A stretch of 64,000 bases of DNA from contig CAYUSB010000028.1 in the NCBI GenBank assembly GCA_964447205.1, forward strand, positions 52,364-116,363. Direction: 5' to 3'. Below the pieces are notes generated by a model. The model was not told where the DNA came from, made no database searches, and saw only the letters and a program-made list of their open reading frames with translations. This DNA is from JAEUKH01 sp964447205. Lineage in GTDB: Bacteria > Myxococcota_A > Polyangia > Polyangiales > Ga0077539. This document shows positions 11,430-19,967 of the stretch, piece by piece. The translations under genes and the position numbers were made by a program. How positions within the stretch are numbered: position 1 is the stretch's first letter; every line of letters starts with the position of its first letter.

Positions 11430-12416
11430 ATGGCCGCGCCTCCCCCTCTCGCCCCCGACCCCACCGCAGCGCCCGAGCCCGAGCCCGAGTCCGACAGCGT
11501 CGACCTTACGCTCCGCCACGTCACCCAGCAGTTTCCGGCCGACCTCGCCCACGCCCTGCTGCCCGGGGCCCGCAGCCTCACCGAGTGCGTCTGGCGCGAC
11601 ACCCAGGTGACGGCCCGCGAGCGGCGTATGGACAAGACCCTCTTCGTGGTCGCCGACGGCATCGCCCGCCTGGAACACGTCGAGTGGCAGCTCCGCTGGA
11701 GCCGCGACCTCCTCCTGCGGATGTACGAGTACCACTGCCTCACCACCCTCGGCCTGCACGCCGCGGCCGCCAAGGGAGAGACCGTGCCGTGCATTCGCAG
11801 CACCGTGGTCCTCCTGGGAGGACGGCGAGTGAAGCCGTGGCCCGAGAGGTTGCGCTTCCGGGTGTCGCCGCCCGGCGAGCCCTTCTCGGGGCTGCGGGTT
11901 CGTGTCGAGGCCGTCTACCAGCGCACGGTGGCCGAGCTCGAGGCCCGCGACGCGCCCTTGTGGATGGTCTTCGCGCCCCTCGCCGTCGACGCCACCCCTG
12001 ACGCCATGACCCGCGTCCTCGACGCCCTCCGCGACCGCACCGAACCCCGTCAGTTTGAGGAGCTCGCCGTCGCCATGACGGTGCTCGCCGATGCCGACGT
12101 ACGCGGCCGTGGACTGCGGGCCGCCATCACGTCACACTTGCCCGAGGAGATCGTCATGCAGAGCTGGGTCTACAAGCAGGGCGTCGAGAAGGGCAGGCAG
12201 GAGGGCATTGAGAAGGGCATCGAGGAGGGCATCGAGAAGGGCAGCCAGGAGACCCTTCGACGGTCTATCGCCCTCACCCTCTCGGCGCGCGGCCTTCGCC
12301 TGACGGCCACGCGCCGCGCCCAGCTCGACGCCGAGACCCGCATCGAGGTGCTCGAAGCCTGGCTCACCCGCGCCGTCACCGCAGCCCGCGCCGCCGACGT
12401 CTTCGCCGCCGACTGA
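11430..12416 (+). CDS. Rpn-type PD-(D/E)XK nuclease / putative transposase-like protein
   Basis: 328 residues. The N-terminal half has an acidic-site pattern seen in Rpn/PD-(D/E)XK proteins (RRMDKTL, then LEHVEWQLRW, i.e. D...ExQ) and the helix RMYEYHCLTTL. The C-terminal half has the family's tandem EKGI/EEGI repeats (about residues 252-272) followed by a helical tail. Rpn proteins are recombination-promoting nucleases that spread as multigene families. A second copy on the other strand and a remnant follow within 1.5 kb. The assignment rests on pattern recognition, and activity is not shown. Confidence 0.65.
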   Translation: MAAPPPLAPDPTAAPEPEPESDSVDLTLRHVTQQFPADLAHALLPGARSLTECVWRDTQVTARERRMDKTLFVVADGIARLEHVEWQLRWSRDLLLRMYEYHCLTTLGLHAAAAKGETVPCIRSTVVLLGGRRVKPWPERLRFRVSPPGEPFSGLRVRVEAVYQRTVAELEARDAPLWMVFAPLAVDATPDAMTRVLDALRDRTEPRQFEELAVAMTVLADADVRGRGLRAAITSHLPEEIVMQSWVYKQGVEKGRQEGIEKGIEEGIEKGSQETLRRSIALTLSARGLRLTATRRAQLDAETRIEVLEAWLTRAVTAARAADVFAAD

Positions 12417-12480
12417 TCGCCCGCACCTCCGCCCCACCGCTCCCCCTGCCCTGCCCTTGCCGCTTCCGCGGGTGCCCCTC

Positions 12481-12622
12481 TCCGTCCGTACCGCGAGGCG
12501 AAGCCGGCGGTGGGGACGATTGACCACTCCCCTTGGAGCAAGCCCACCGCCCCCGCTGCAGTTGCCTGCGAGCTCGATGTCAACAGGCAGCACCGCCGGC
12601 TTCGCCTCGCGGTACGGACGGA
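12481..12622. repeat. Perfect 32-bp inverted repeat with 78-nt loop
   Basis: Arms 12481-12512 and 12591-12622 are perfect reverse complements over 32 bases. The element lies between the 3' ends of the two convergent Rpn-type genes. It could form a bidirectional transcription barrier, but the arm length, perfect match and setting among duplicated transposase-like genes also fit a MITE-like element. The rest of 12417-12669 shows no gene. Confidence 0.85.
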
Positions 12623-12669
12623 AGCGTTGGGTCCCTACGGAAGGGGACGCGGACGGGAGTTGGACCTTG

Positions 12670-13617
12670 CTACCGGGCCTCGGGGTCGCTCAACCACGCA
12701 GCGAGCGCGTCGGGGGTGAGGTCGAGCACCACGTCGCCGAGGCGGTCGGGCCCCACGGTGTCGAAGCGGGCAAGCAGCGTCGCCGTCTCGCCCTCCGTCA
12801 GCGGCCGCCCCAGGCGCCGCGCAAACTGGTGCTGCAACGGCTGGAGGCCCTGCTGGAGGCCCTGCTGGAGGCCCTGCTGGAGGCCCTGCTGGAGGCCCCT
12901 GTGCACCCCACTCGCCTCGCCCTCCAGTCGCACCCTCTCCTTGAACTGCTCGAAGGTCTCGCGCGTCGTCTCCATGAAGTCCTCGTCTCGCTCGGAGCGT
13001 GTGGGCAGCGCGGCGATCTCCTGTCGCCACCGTAGCAGAATCTCGATCAGCTTGTGCTCCCATGCCTCCGGGGGAAGGGCCGAGAGCTCGGCCAGCGCGG
13101 CGTCCAACACGGGCCCACGGCCCAGCAGCCGCAGGGCGAGGGTGTGGCGCGTCGCGGGCAGCTCCGCGATGACCACCATCCACAACCCCAGCACAGGATG
13201 GGTCGCGTACACGCCCTTGGGACGGCCACGCACCCGCCGCAGCGGAAACACCCGCAGCGCCGTGCGCGGAACCCCCGGCGACAACACGATCACGGCCGTC
13301 ACGGCCTCGTCGGCGCGGGCCTCGTCGTCGGGGCAGTGGTGGACATGGTGGTAGTTCCACACGCGGCGCAGGCAGCCGCGGACCGTGCCGGGAGAGGGAG
13401 TGTCCCGGAAGGGCTCGATGTTGCACTCGCCCCCGTCCACCAGCGCGCCCAGCAATCCCCGACGCAGCCGTTCGGCGCGATGGGCCGCGTCTGGGCGATA
13501 CACCAGGTCCATCCGTTGCGCGGGTGCCGACGACTCCACCCCCGCCAGCACCTCCCCCGTGCCGCGCAAGACCTCCCGCACAAGCTCCTTGTACCGCCCG
13601 TCCCACACGTCCCGCAT
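12670..13617 (-). CDS. Second Rpn-like protein, divergent
   Basis: 315 residues from ATG 13617 (MRDVWDGRYKELVREVL). It shows the acidic region QRMDLVYRP...CNIEPFRD and then a tyrosine-rich helix (VWNYHHVHHC), followed by a C-terminal GLQQ tandem repeat of 12-base units (12840-12897) and a helical tail, as in Rpn-family proteins. Where the first copy has ExQ this one has EPF, so the catalytic Gln appears to be replaced. It is convergent with the first Rpn-type gene and shares only family-level similarity with it. Confidence 0.6.
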   Translation of the reverse strand: MRDVWDGRYKELVREVLRGTGEVLAGVESSAPAQRMDLVYRPDAAHRAERLRRGLLGALVDGGECNIEPFRDTPSPGTVRGCLRRVWNYHHVHHCPDDEARADEAVTAVIVLSPGVPRTALRVFPLRRVRGRPKGVYATHPVLGLWMVVIAELPATRHTLALRLLGRGPVLDAALAELSALPPEAWEHKLIEILLRWRQEIAALPTRSERDEDFMETTRETFEQFKERVRLEGEASGVHRGLQQGLQQGLQQGLQQGLQPLQHQFARRLGRPLTEGETATLLARFDTVGPDRLGDVVLDLTPDALAAWLSDPEAR

Positions 13618-13735
13618 CCGCCACCGTCTGCCACGCACCGCACGGCCCGGCAACGCGACCGGGACAGCCTATGTCGCGCAGGAAACCTCGGCAGACCCAG
13701 TCGTCTTCGCGAGGAGGCCCCGCGGTGTCATCATC

Positions 13736-13807
13736 GCCAAGGGCGAGACCGTTCCGTGTGTGCGCAGCACCATGGGTCCTCCTGGGAGTCTTCGCCGCCG
13801 ACTGATC
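13736..13807 (+). pseudogene. Remnant of an Rpn-type gene (internal deletion)
   Basis: Bases 13736-13788 closely match 11768-11820 inside the first Rpn-type gene (encoding AKGETVPC.RST), with about 7 substitutions and a one-base insertion. Bases 13789-13807 then match that gene's last codons (VFAAD and stop, 12399-12417). About 580 bases between the two segments are missing, so this is a deleted and decayed third copy. The surrounding 13618-13844 holds no other gene. Confidence 0.75.
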
Positions 13808-13844
13808 GCCTGCGCCTCCGTCGGTGCCCGCCCCGCCCCGCTCC

Positions 13845-14669
13845 TCACTCCGCCAGCCGCAGCACCGTCTCCCGCGCATCTTCCCCCCCCTGCTGATCGC
13901 GCAGCACCACCCACACCCGAACCTCCCCCGGCACCCGCTCCGGCACAAACCCCGCCGTCAGCGGCCGCAGGCTCTCCCCTTCCGCCAACGCGTCCCGGGG
14001 ACGGCTGTACACCCCAGAGGTCGCCAGAAACGACGCCAGCAACCGGGCCTCCGGGTGCAGCCGGGCCGGGTCGGCCGTCACCGCCACCTCCCACGCCGGA
14101 CAATCCCCCGCGCAGGCCCCAAGACCCGAGACCGTCGCCGGAGACTCCGCGAGCGACACGCGACGGTCGCCCCGGGACAGGGTCCAGGTCAACACCGCGG
14201 GGGGCGGGGGCCACGGCCCCTCCGCCGACACCGTCAGCCGTCGAAAGGCCTCAAAGCCCTCCGTCCCCCCGCAGCGCAGCCGGCCCTCGCCCGCGTCCAC
14301 CACCGCCTCGTCCCCAGGACACAACAACACCCACACCACCACCCGCCCCACCGCCCCCAACCGCTCCGACGGAACCGTCACCCCCTCCGCCTCGCTCCGT
14401 TGCAGGGTGGTTCCGACGGAGGGGCGGGCGCAGTCTCGGGGGTCGAAGCCCTCGGTCTCGGGGCACACCCGCCACAGGAAGGTCCGCCGCCGTAGGGCCT
14501 GCGGGTCGAACCACACCGCCCGCACCGTGGCCGAAAGTCCCGGACGCACGGCAGGGGTCTCCGTCGGCATCGCCAGGATGCGCAGGCTGTCCACCCGGGA
14601 CGGCGACGGGAGCCCCCCTTCGCAGGCCACGAGGCCGACCAGGGCCGCCATCCCGCCGCGTAGACGCAT
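13845..14669 (-). CDS. Predicted lipoprotein of unknown function
   Basis: 274 residues. The N-terminus MRLRGGMAALVGLVAC ends in a lipobox (LVAC), so the mature protein should be lipid-anchored in the envelope. The body is mainly beta-type (VRPGLSATVRAVWFD, VVVWVLLCPGDEAV, VRVWVVLRDQQGG) with several Cys (VCPETEGFDPRDC, RLRCGG, CAGDC) that may form disulfides. No catalytic motif is recognised. It is divergent from hutH with only 48 bases between the start codons. Confidence 0.75.
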   Translation of the reverse strand: MRLRGGMAALVGLVACEGGLPSPSRVDSLRILAMPTETPAVRPGLSATVRAVWFDPQALRRRTFLWRVCPETEGFDPRDCARPSVGTTLQRSEAEGVTVPSERLGAVGRVVVWVLLCPGDEAVVDAGEGRLRCGGTEGFEAFRRLTVSAEGPWPPPPAVLTWTLSRGDRRVSLAESPATVSGLGACAGDCPAWEVAVTADPARLHPEARLLASFLATSGVYSRPRDALAEGESLRPLTAGFVPERVPGEVRVWVVLRDQQGGEDARETVLRLAE

Positions 14670-14717
14670 CGGGTGGGGTGTACCCCAACGCGGACATCGG
14701 TGGTATGGCCCCGAGCC

Positions 14718-16262
14718 ATGCACGACGCGGTAGAGCTCGGTCGTACGGTCTCGCTCGACGATCTGGTGGCGGTGGCCCGACGCAACCGCCTCGTGTCCCT
14801 GCACCCCGAAGCCCGACGCGGAATGGAGGCCGCCCGGGCCGCCATCGACGCCGTCACCGCAGGAGGCGACACGGCCCCAAGGGTGTACGGGGTCAACACC
14901 GGGTTCGGGGCCCTCGCCGAGACCCGCATCGGGGTCGCCGACGTGCGCCGACTGCAACACAACCTCCTGCGCTCCCACGCCTGCGGCGTCGGCGAACCGC
15001 TGCCCCGAGAGGTCGTGCGGGCCATGATGCTCCTGCGGGCCCAGGTGCTCGCCCTGGGGCACTCCGGGGTGCGCCCCCGGGTGGTCGACACCCTCGTGGC
15101 CATGCTCAACGCGGGGGTTCATCCCGTCATCCCTGCCCAAGGCAGCGTCGGGGCCTCGGGCGACCTCGCCCCCCTGGCCCACCTCGCCCTCGTGCTCATC
15201 GGCGAAGGCGAGGTCGAGCTCGCGGGCGAGCGCCTCCCCGGGGCCGAAGCCCTCAACCGGACCGGGATCGCCCCGCTGCAGCTCGAGGCCAAAGAGGGCC
15301 TGTCCCTCATCAACGGCACGCAACTCATGCTGGCCTATGGGGTCCTCTGCCTCGACGACGCCAAGCGCCTCGTCACCGTGGCCGACCTCGCCGGGGCCAT
15401 GTCCCTCGAAGCCCTCCAGGGCAGCAGCCGACCCTTCGACGCGCGGGTCGTCGCCGTCAGGCCCCACCCCGGAGCCCTCGCCACCGCGGCCAACCTCCGG
15501 GCCCTCCTCGCCCACAGCGAGATCGCCGAGGGGCATCGGGATTGTCACAAGGTTCAGGACCCGTACTCGCTGCGGTGTATGCCGCAGGTGCACGGGGCCT
15601 CCCGCGACGCCTTCGCCTGGACCGAAGAGATCTTCGCCCGCGAGGTCAACAGCGTGACCGACAACCCCCTTGTCTTCCTCGACGGGGGCCTCGACGTGGT
15701 CTCCGGCGGCAACTTTCACGGACAACCCCTGGCCCTGGCCCTCGACCTCCTGGCCATCGCCGTGGCCGAGCTCGCCAACATCTCCGAACGCCGGGTCGAG
15801 CAGCTCGTCAACCCCGCCCTGTCGTCCGGGCTCCCGCCCTTCCTCGCTCCCAACACGGGCCTCGACTCGGGCTACATGATCGCCCAGGTCACCTCCGCGG
15901 CCCTCGTGTCCGAGAACAAGGTCTTGTGTCACCCGTCGAGCGTCGACAGCATCCCGTCGAGCGCCGGCCGCGAAGACCACGTCTCCATGGGGGCCACCGG
16001 GGCCCTCAAATGCGCCCGGGTCGTGGCCAACGTGACCCACAGCCTCGCCATCGAGGCCATGGTGGCCGCCCAGGGCCTCGACGTGCGCAGGCCCCTCCTC
16101 CCCGGGCGGGGCGTGGCCGCCGTACACGCGGCGTTGCGAGAGGCCGTCCCGACCCTGGAGTGCGACCGCACCCTCGCCCCCGACATCGCCCGGGTGGCCG
16201 AGCTCGTGCGCTCCGGGGCCCTGCGCCGCGCGGCCGAAGCGGTCGTGGGCCCCCTCGCCTGA
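14718..16262 (+). CDS. hutH: Histidine ammonia-lyase
   Basis: 514-residue member of the aromatic amino acid ammonia-lyase family, which converts L-histidine to urocanate and ammonia using a self-made MIO cofactor. The MIO triad is Ala146-Ser147-Gly148 in GSVGASGDLAPLAH. The selectivity pair after the first helical stretch is Ser-His (RSHACGVGEPL), as in histidine lyases and not the Phe-Leu or His-Leu of Phe or Tyr lyases. The later STDS-type segment (SVDSIPSS...REDHVSMG) is present. ATG 14718 matches the usual family N-terminus. The other hut genes are not adjacent, so the pathway is split or incomplete. Confidence 0.92.
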   Translation: MHDAVELGRTVSLDDLVAVARRNRLVSLHPEARRGMEAARAAIDAVTAGGDTAPRVYGVNTGFGALAETRIGVADVRRLQHNLLRSHACGVGEPLPREVVRAMMLLRAQVLALGHSGVRPRVVDTLVAMLNAGVHPVIPAQGSVGASGDLAPLAHLALVLIGEGEVELAGERLPGAEALNRTGIAPLQLEAKEGLSLINGTQLMLAYGVLCLDDAKRLVTVADLAGAMSLEALQGSSRPFDARVVAVRPHPGALATAANLRALLAHSEIAEGHRDCHKVQDPYSLRCMPQVHGASRDAFAWTEEIFAREVNSVTDNPLVFLDGGLDVVSGGNFHGQPLALALDLLAIAVAELANISERRVEQLVNPALSSGLPPFLAPNTGLDSGYMIAQVTSAALVSENKVLCHPSSVDSIPSSAGREDHVSMGATGALKCARVVANVTHSLAIEAMVAAQGLDVRRPLLPGRGVAAVHAALREAVPTLECDRTLAPDIARVAELVRSGALRRAAEAVVGPLA

Positions 16263-16280
16263 CCGCACCACACCTCTGCC

Positions 16281-17045
16281 ATGGACACCCTGCACCTGAG
16301 CCTCCTCGTCGGCGCGGCCTTCGCCGCCGGGACCATCGACGCCGTGGCTGGCGGAGGAGGCCTGATCACCGTGCCCGTCCTCCTGTCCGTGGGCCTGCCC
16401 CCCGCGGTGGCCCTCGGCACCAACAAGGCCCAGTCCGTCTTCGGAACCCTCGCCGCCACCACCCACTACTGGCGCACCGGGTCGCTCGACCGCGACCGGC
16501 TGGCCCTGCAGTTTGTCCTGGGATTTACGGGCTCTCTCGCGGGGGCGGCCCTCGTCCTGCGGCTCTCTCCTGCCGTGTTGCGCCCGCTGGTGCTGGTGCT
16601 CCTCGTGGCCGTGGCCGCCGTCCTCACCCTGCGCCACGACCTCGGGACCGTGCCCCGTGAGCCCCCTCCCAAGGCCCTCCTCCTCCGCCGGGTGGCCGTC
16701 CTGAGCGCGGGGGTGGGGATGTACGACGGGTTCTTCGGGCCCGGGACGGGGACCTTCCTCATCCTCGGGTCGGTCTCTCTCCTGGGCGACCCGATGCAAC
16801 GGGCGAGCGCCAACGCCAAGGTCGTCAACCTGGCTTCCAACCTCGCCGCCCTGACCCTCTTCACGGCCAAAGGGGTCGTCCGCTGGGAGATCGCCCTCCC
16901 CATGGCCGCCGCCCAACTCCTCGGCGGCACGCTCGGGGCCCGCCTCACCCTGCGCGGGGGCGACCGCTTCGTGCGTCGGATGGTTCTGGCGGTGGTGATC
17001 GCCCTGGCCCTCAAGCTCGGGTACGACCTCCTGCCCCACGGGTGA
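16281..17045 (+). CDS. TSUP-family membrane transporter (TauE/SafE)
   Basis: 254-residue integral membrane protein with about eight hydrophobic helices in two related halves. The family signatures are AAGTIDAVAGGGGLITVP near the start and GMYDGFFGPGTGTFLIL at the start of the second half. These proteins export sulfite, sulfoacetate or other sulfur and organic anions across the inner membrane; the substrate cannot be told from sequence. It starts 18 bases after hutH and may share its transcript. Confidence 0.9.
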   Translation: MDTLHLSLLVGAAFAAGTIDAVAGGGGLITVPVLLSVGLPPAVALGTNKAQSVFGTLAATTHYWRTGSLDRDRLALQFVLGFTGSLAGAALVLRLSPAVLRPLVLVLLVAVAAVLTLRHDLGTVPREPPPKALLLRRVAVLSAGVGMYDGFFGPGTGTFLILGSVSLLGDPMQRASANAKVVNLASNLAALTLFTAKGVVRWEIALPMAAAQLLGGTLGARLTLRGGDRFVRRMVLAVVIALALKLGYDLLPHG

Positions 17046-17090
17046 CGAAAACTCGCGGGCCCTGCCCCCGCGTTGTTACGACCCCCGGCG

Positions 17091-17558
17091 ATGCCCCCCT
17101 TCCCCCGCCAGCTCTGCGACACCACCGTGCCCGCCCTCCTCGCAGCCTGCCGGGCGGCCCGGGTCGACGGGACCCTGCGCCTCGCCGAAGCGCACCGGAC
17201 CCACGCCGTTCACCTCCGCCGCGGCGAGGTGGTGGCCGTCGAGTGCGACCAGCAGGCTCCCCGTTTCGGCGACGTGGCGGTGGCCGTGGGGGTGGGCTCG
17301 CGCGAGGCCATCGAGCAGGCCTGGGAGGCCGACGGAGCCCGCGGATGGCGCATCGGGCAGAGCCTCGTCGGCCGAAGGATCCTGTCTCCGTGCGAGCGCG
17401 ACCGGCTCCTGCAAGCCCAGCGGGTCCACCGCCTGGCCCTGCTCTGCACCCTGCCCGACGCCAGGGTCTCGCTCGACCCCCCGGGTCCGCTCCCCCCCGG
17501 GGCCGCCGAGCAGCCGCCCATGAGCCCCCGCGAGCTGATGTGCTCCCGGGTCGCATAA
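17091..17558 (+). CDS. PATAN-like (DUF4388-type) domain protein
   Basis: 155 residues with a short beta-rich domain (ACRAARVDGTLRLAEAHRTHAVHLRRGEVVAVEC) resembling PATAN/DUF4388 domains. These are common in deltaproteobacterial and myxobacterial signalling and motility proteins. A helix-turn region (FGDVAVAVGVGSREAIEQAW and ILSPCERDRLLQAQ) follows, and there is no membrane segment. ATG 17091 is preferred to the upstream TTG. It lies 45 bases after the TSUP gene. The role is unknown. Confidence 0.55.
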   Translation: MPPFPRQLCDTTVPALLAACRAARVDGTLRLAEAHRTHAVHLRRGEVVAVECDQQAPRFGDVAVAVGVGSREAIEQAWEADGARGWRIGQSLVGRRILSPCERDRLLQAQRVHRLALLCTLPDARVSLDPPGPLPPGAAEQPPMSPRELMCSRVA

Positions 17559-17619
17559 CCGCCCGGGGGTTGGTCCATACCCTTGACCAGTTTGTCCCGG
17601 GTGTGCGACCGTCCTGCCC

Positions 17620-18300
17620 ATGATGGTCACCTCTCGTAGTCTGTGGGCCTGGGTGGTGTCCGGGGCCCTGGCGGTCGGATGCGGCAGCTCCAACAACACC
17701 AACACGGGCCTGATCGACGCGGGGCCTCGCAGCGACAGCGGGGCGCGCGTCGACGCGGGCCCGAGCACCGACCGCGGGTCGTCGACCCTCACCGACCGGC
17801 CCTCGACGGCCGTCGACCGACCGGCCCCGATGGCGGCCTGCGCCACCCCGCGCGACATCTCCATGGAGATGCCCAACCCCATGGGCGTCATCCGGGTGAC
17901 GGGCAACAACGAAGGAGCCGCCCTCGACACCGTCGGGGCCCTGCCCGCCGAGTGTTTGCCCTCCGACGGCACCAAGGGGGCCGCGGTGGTCTTCCGGTAC
18001 ACGATGCGGGCCGCGGGGAGGCTCCGGGTGTCGACCAACAACGAGGGCACGACCTTCGACACCATCGTGGCGGTCCTGCCGACCTGCACCGAGACCGCCG
18101 TGCCCCTCGCGTGCAACGACGACGCCGCCGACGCCCCCGACGACGGCCCGCGGCAGTACTCCTCCACGGCCACGTCGAGCCCTCTCATGGCGGGTCAGAC
18201 GGTGTTTATCGTGGTGGGGGGCTGGGGCAAGGAGGCCGAGACGGCCGAGACGGGCGACTTCGTGCTCACCGTGCAGGAAGTGCCCGCCGGGATGATGTAG
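17620..18300 (+). CDS. Predicted lipoprotein, secreted beta-type domain
   Basis: 226 residues. The signal sequence ends at the lipobox AVGC, and the next 50 residues are an Asp/Ser/Gly/Thr-rich linker with repeated DAGP and TDRP. The body resembles the domain that follows such linkers in myxobacterial secreted proteins: RVSTNNEGTTFDTIVAVLPTC...PLACNDDAAD, with four Cys and the pre-peptidase-like CNDD segment. It probably folds as a small beta-sandwich on the cell surface. No enzymatic motif is visible. Confidence 0.7.
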   Translation: MMVTSRSLWAWVVSGALAVGCGSSNNTNTGLIDAGPRSDSGARVDAGPSTDRGSSTLTDRPSTAVDRPAPMAACATPRDISMEMPNPMGVIRVTGNNEGAALDTVGALPAECLPSDGTKGAAVVFRYTMRAAGRLRVSTNNEGTTFDTIVAVLPTCTETAVPLACNDDAADAPDDGPRQYSSTATSSPLMAGQTVFIVVGGWGKEAETAETGDFVLTVQEVPAGMM

Positions 18301-18306
18301 AGGGCC

Positions 18307-18624
18307 CTACCGGCGGTCTTCCAGCCGCCCCAGGGTGTTCTCGATGGCCCGCTTGAGCTTGTCGGCCGCGCCGCTCACCGCCAGCTCCCGGGTGGGAGCC
18401 CGGTGGGTGGCCACGGTGGGCGGACGCCCCTCCAGGCGCGCCTCCATCGTGCACGCCTGATCGTCCTCGCCTCCCTTCACGCTGTTCTCGTCGCGGAGGT
18501 GCACCGCGACCCGCGTCACCCGATCGTGAAAACGACCCAGGGCGTGCTCGACCACACCCCGAACGTGGGCCGCGAGGTCTTCGCTGCCCTCGATGTTGTG
18601 ATCCGTATTGACCAGGATTTGCAT
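18307..18624 (-). CDS. HPF/RaiA-family ribosome-associated protein
   Basis: 105-residue protein of the ribosome hibernation factor family, with the beta-alpha-beta-beta-beta-alpha pattern (MQILVNTDHNIEG, VVEHALGRF, RVAVHLRDEN, MEARLEG, AADKLKRAIENTLGRL). It is short, without the dimerising C-terminal domain of long HPF. It should bind the 30S subunit and help to inactivate or protect ribosomes. An AGGAG ribosome site precedes the ATG. The BaeRF-type gene lies 25 bases upstream on the same strand, so both are probably one ribosome-stress operon. Confidence 0.85.
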   Translation of the reverse strand: MQILVNTDHNIEGSEDLAAHVRGVVEHALGRFHDRVTRVAVHLRDENSVKGGEDDQACTMEARLEGRPPTVATHRAPTRELAVSGAADKLKRAIENTLGRLEDRR

Positions 18625-18649
18625 TGATCCTCTTCTCCTGGGCGGAGGT

Positions 18650-19801
18650 TCAATACCGGTAGATGGCAGCCAGGCCCGTCATGGTCGGCATACGATCGCG
18701 CGGGATCACGAACCCTCGACCGCCCATCCGGGCCACCATCTCGCCCAGGTCGTCGAGGAGGTCGTTGACCTGGAGCGACGGGGGGCTGACAAACTCGACC
18801 CGCCCGGTGGCTCCGTCAAGCTGGCCGACGATCTCCCGGTCGGCCTCGATCAGCAGGGTGGACACCCGCCCGGCGACGGCCGCCTTGGCCACCTGGGCCA
18901 CGTCGTCGCTGCCCAACCCGTGGGCCCGGGCCTCCTCGAACTCCGACACCAACGTGTCGAGCCGGGCGTGATACCGCGGCTCGACCACGGCCCAGGCGAG
19001 GGCCCGAAACTTGTCCGGGCTCACCGAGGACGGGTGCACACGGATCCCGTCCTCCAGGAGAAAGGGGTTCTGGCTGACGCGATGGAAGAGGTGGTGATGC
19101 TCGGGCAGGGCCGCGAGGATCAGGGGGAGCCCGGAGGGGCGGGAGTAGTGTTCGAGCACGGCCCGGTCGACGGCGCGAAAGTAGCGTTCGTCGTCGATGT
19201 CGAGCTCGTCGGGCTTTCCGCCATGGCCGTGGTGCATGGCGTTGCTGCCCGTCCCGACCCCCGCGTACGAGGCCACCGTCATATGCGGCTCGGTCAGCTC
19301 GGACCCGAGGGCCTGCTCGATCGTGCCTGGCACCTCCGGGACCAGGTCGACCTCATCGAGGGCGTACTGATTGCCCTCGAAGAACCGCGCCGAATCGCGG
19401 CTCAGGGCCAGCACCTGAAACCGGTCGACGGACTGCAGAAACCGCTGCAGGGGCCGGGTGTGGAAGGTGTCCGCCACCACGACCAGCTCCTGCACCGGCT
19501 GCGGGATCCGCAGGGCCTGAAACACCCCCTCGCTCGCCAGCACGGCCAGGCCGTCCAGGGTGTGATTCCAGAAGGCCCCGTCGTTGGCCAGGGCCTCGAA
19601 GGGCTTGAGGAGCTTGGGGAGCTCGGCCTCGGGGTACCGCTCCCGCAGGGTGGCCTCCAACCGCTTGACGAGGTTGCGAAACTGGATCGGATCCTGCTGA
19701 TTCTCGGGGAAGTGCCGATGGGTTTGCTGGTACAGCGAGAGGCAGGGCCCTTGATCGGGAGACGAGAGCCCGGCGAGCGCATCGTGGGTAATGGGAGTCA
19801 T
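18650..19801 (-). CDS. BaeRF-type protein (archaeo-eukaryotic release factor 1-like)
   Basis: 383 residues with no membrane segment. It resembles bacterial archaeo-eukaryotic release-factor-like (BaeRF) proteins: LSLYQQTHRHFPENQQDP near the N-terminus, a central eRF1 domain-2-like part, and C-terminal VSTLLIEADREIVGQLDG followed by LDDLGEMVARMGGRGFVIP. These proteins are predicted to act on ribosomes. The adjacent HPF homologue supports that. ATG 19801 follows AAGGA at a good distance. The precise BaeRF subfamily is not assigned. Confidence 0.75.
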   Translation of the reverse strand: MTPITHDALAGLSSPDQGPCLSLYQQTHRHFPENQQDPIQFRNLVKRLEATLRERYPEAELPKLLKPFEALANDGAFWNHTLDGLAVLASEGVFQALRIPQPVQELVVVADTFHTRPLQRFLQSVDRFQVLALSRDSARFFEGNQYALDEVDLVPEVPGTIEQALGSELTEPHMTVASYAGVGTGSNAMHHGHGGKPDELDIDDERYFRAVDRAVLEHYSRPSGLPLILAALPEHHHLFHRVSQNPFLLEDGIRVHPSSVSPDKFRALAWAVVEPRYHARLDTLVSEFEEARAHGLGSDDVAQVAKAAVAGRVSTLLIEADREIVGQLDGATGRVEFVSPPSLQVNDLLDDLGEMVARMGGRGFVIPRDRMPTMTGLAAIYRY

Positions 19802-19967
19802 GGTCTGTCCTTCGTGGCCGAGCGCGGACGACCCGACACTCTCCCTCAATCGGGAGTTGGGCACTCCGCTGGGAAGGGTTGTCAGAGTGTGGCGCCCTCT
19901 TAGCGTAAGCATCACCGCGCAGACGCGCCACGGACAAACCACCCGCCGGCCCGGGCCTCGACGGCCC

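Noticed and set aside
12840..12897. CRISPR-like or regulatory tandem repeat
   Set aside because: The 12-base units are in frame and encode the GLQQ array normal for Rpn-type proteins. There are no spacers.
13845..17039. Large minus-strand frame of about 1064 residues opposite hutH
   Set aside because: Only its last 275 codons form the lipoprotein gene. The rest is antisense of hutH and the TSUP gene.
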